This document shows, one piece after another, positions 5,454 through 5,668 of a stretch of DNA of 5,668 nucleotides. Numbering within the stretch: position 1 is the stretch's first letter; each line of letters starts with the position of its first letter. The notes under the pieces are model-generated. The model was not told where the DNA came from and ran no database searches. It saw only the letters and a list, made by a program, of their open reading frames with translations. The stretch comes from Frankiales bacterium. GTDB lineage: Bacteria; Actinomycetota; Actinomycetes; Mycobacteriales; SCTD01. The translations under genes were made by a program, and so were the position numbers. The stretch is from assembly GCA_025464795.1 (NCBI GenBank), contig JAODNB010000285.1:1-5668 (forward strand). Reading direction: 5' to 3'.

Positions 5454-5668
5454 GATCCGCTTCGGTCCGGTGGAGTAGCGGAAGCACGCGCAGCCATCGT
5501 CGAACCTGCCTCGACGGATGCCCACTGCTCCAGCCCCGAATCCGTTCGGCTGGTGGACGATGTAGGTGTCGGCTGGTGCGAAAGACGTGCCGAGCGCCTT
5601 GGCGCCGGCGAGCAGGCGATCGCGTGACAGCGGCTCGCCACCGGCCGTGAGCGCGGTTGCGAGGTAGT
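5448..5668 (-). CDS. C-terminal 72 residues of an unidentified protein, possibly a solute-binding protein
   Basis: A leftward frame entering from the right window edge and ending at TGA 5450-5448. The visible residues begin YLATALTAGGEPLSRDRLLAGAKAL, continue through TYIVHQPNGFGAGAVGIRRGRF, and end DDGCACFRYSTGPKRIG. Codons end strongly in G/C and the sequence is protein-like throughout, so it is real coding sequence. The pattern of a helix with an ALTAGGEPLSRDRLLAGAKAL-type segment, then a glycine-rich strand and a short C-terminal strand, resembles the end of type 1 periplasmic-binding proteins (amino-acid ABC transporter substrate-binding family). That is a resemblance from memory, not a motif match. 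The closely spaced C59 and C61 near the end could bind metal or form a disulfide. It converges on the right HNH fragment with a 3-bp gap. The start lies outside the window, so a signal peptide cannot be checked. Confidence 0.6.
   Translation of the reverse strand, partial: YLATALTAGGEPLSRDRLLAGAKALGTSFAPADTYIVHQPNGFGAGAVGIRRGRFDDGCACFRYSTGPKRIG

Noticed and set aside
4807..5478. Rightward 223-residue open frame crossing the IS30 right end
   Set aside because: It is antisense to the transposase and then reads the right HNH tail out of frame, giving Thr/Pro/Ala-rich sequence with no motif.

Overview
The window reads as chromosomal DNA of a high-GC actinobacterium. Codons end mostly in G or C, GTG starts occur next to clear Shine-Dalgarno sequences, and it carries a DUF222/REP13E12-type HNH gene family and a glycerate kinase followed by an ErpA-like gene. 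That last pair resembles the Mycobacterium Rv2205c-Rv2204c neighbourhood (recalled, not searched).

Left half, 1-2322, is housekeeping. nadA (quinolinate synthase, NAD synthesis) runs leftward off the window. It is divergent from a glycerate kinase gene across a 78-bp gap that contains an imperfect 21-bp palindrome. About 90 bp after the kinase comes an A-type iron-sulfur carrier gene (erpA-like). NadA needs a [4Fe-4S] cluster, so the carrier is a plausible functional neighbour.

Middle, 2319-3650: a leftward gene for a 443-residue predicted lipoprotein of unknown function converges on erpA. The two stop codons share the bases CTAG.

Right part, 3718-5444: an apparently intact IS30-family insertion sequence (about 3964-5198, leftward DDE transposase) lies between two 3' fragments of DUF222-family HNH endonuclease genes. 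The fragments point away from the IS, have the same length from the same codon to the stop (237 bp), and are about 90% identical by hand count. Both are cut at the same codon region against the IS ends, and neither 5' half is present. This is the most unusual structure here and suggests an IS-driven deletion or rearrangement between two HNH paralogues. Less likely, it is a 1.7-kb element with long inverted ends.

Right edge, 5448-5668: the last 72 residues of a leftward gene, possibly a solute-binding protein, converge on the right HNH fragment with a 3-bp gap. A short hairpin covers both stops. I see no CRISPR array, tRNA, rRNA, phage module or defence system.
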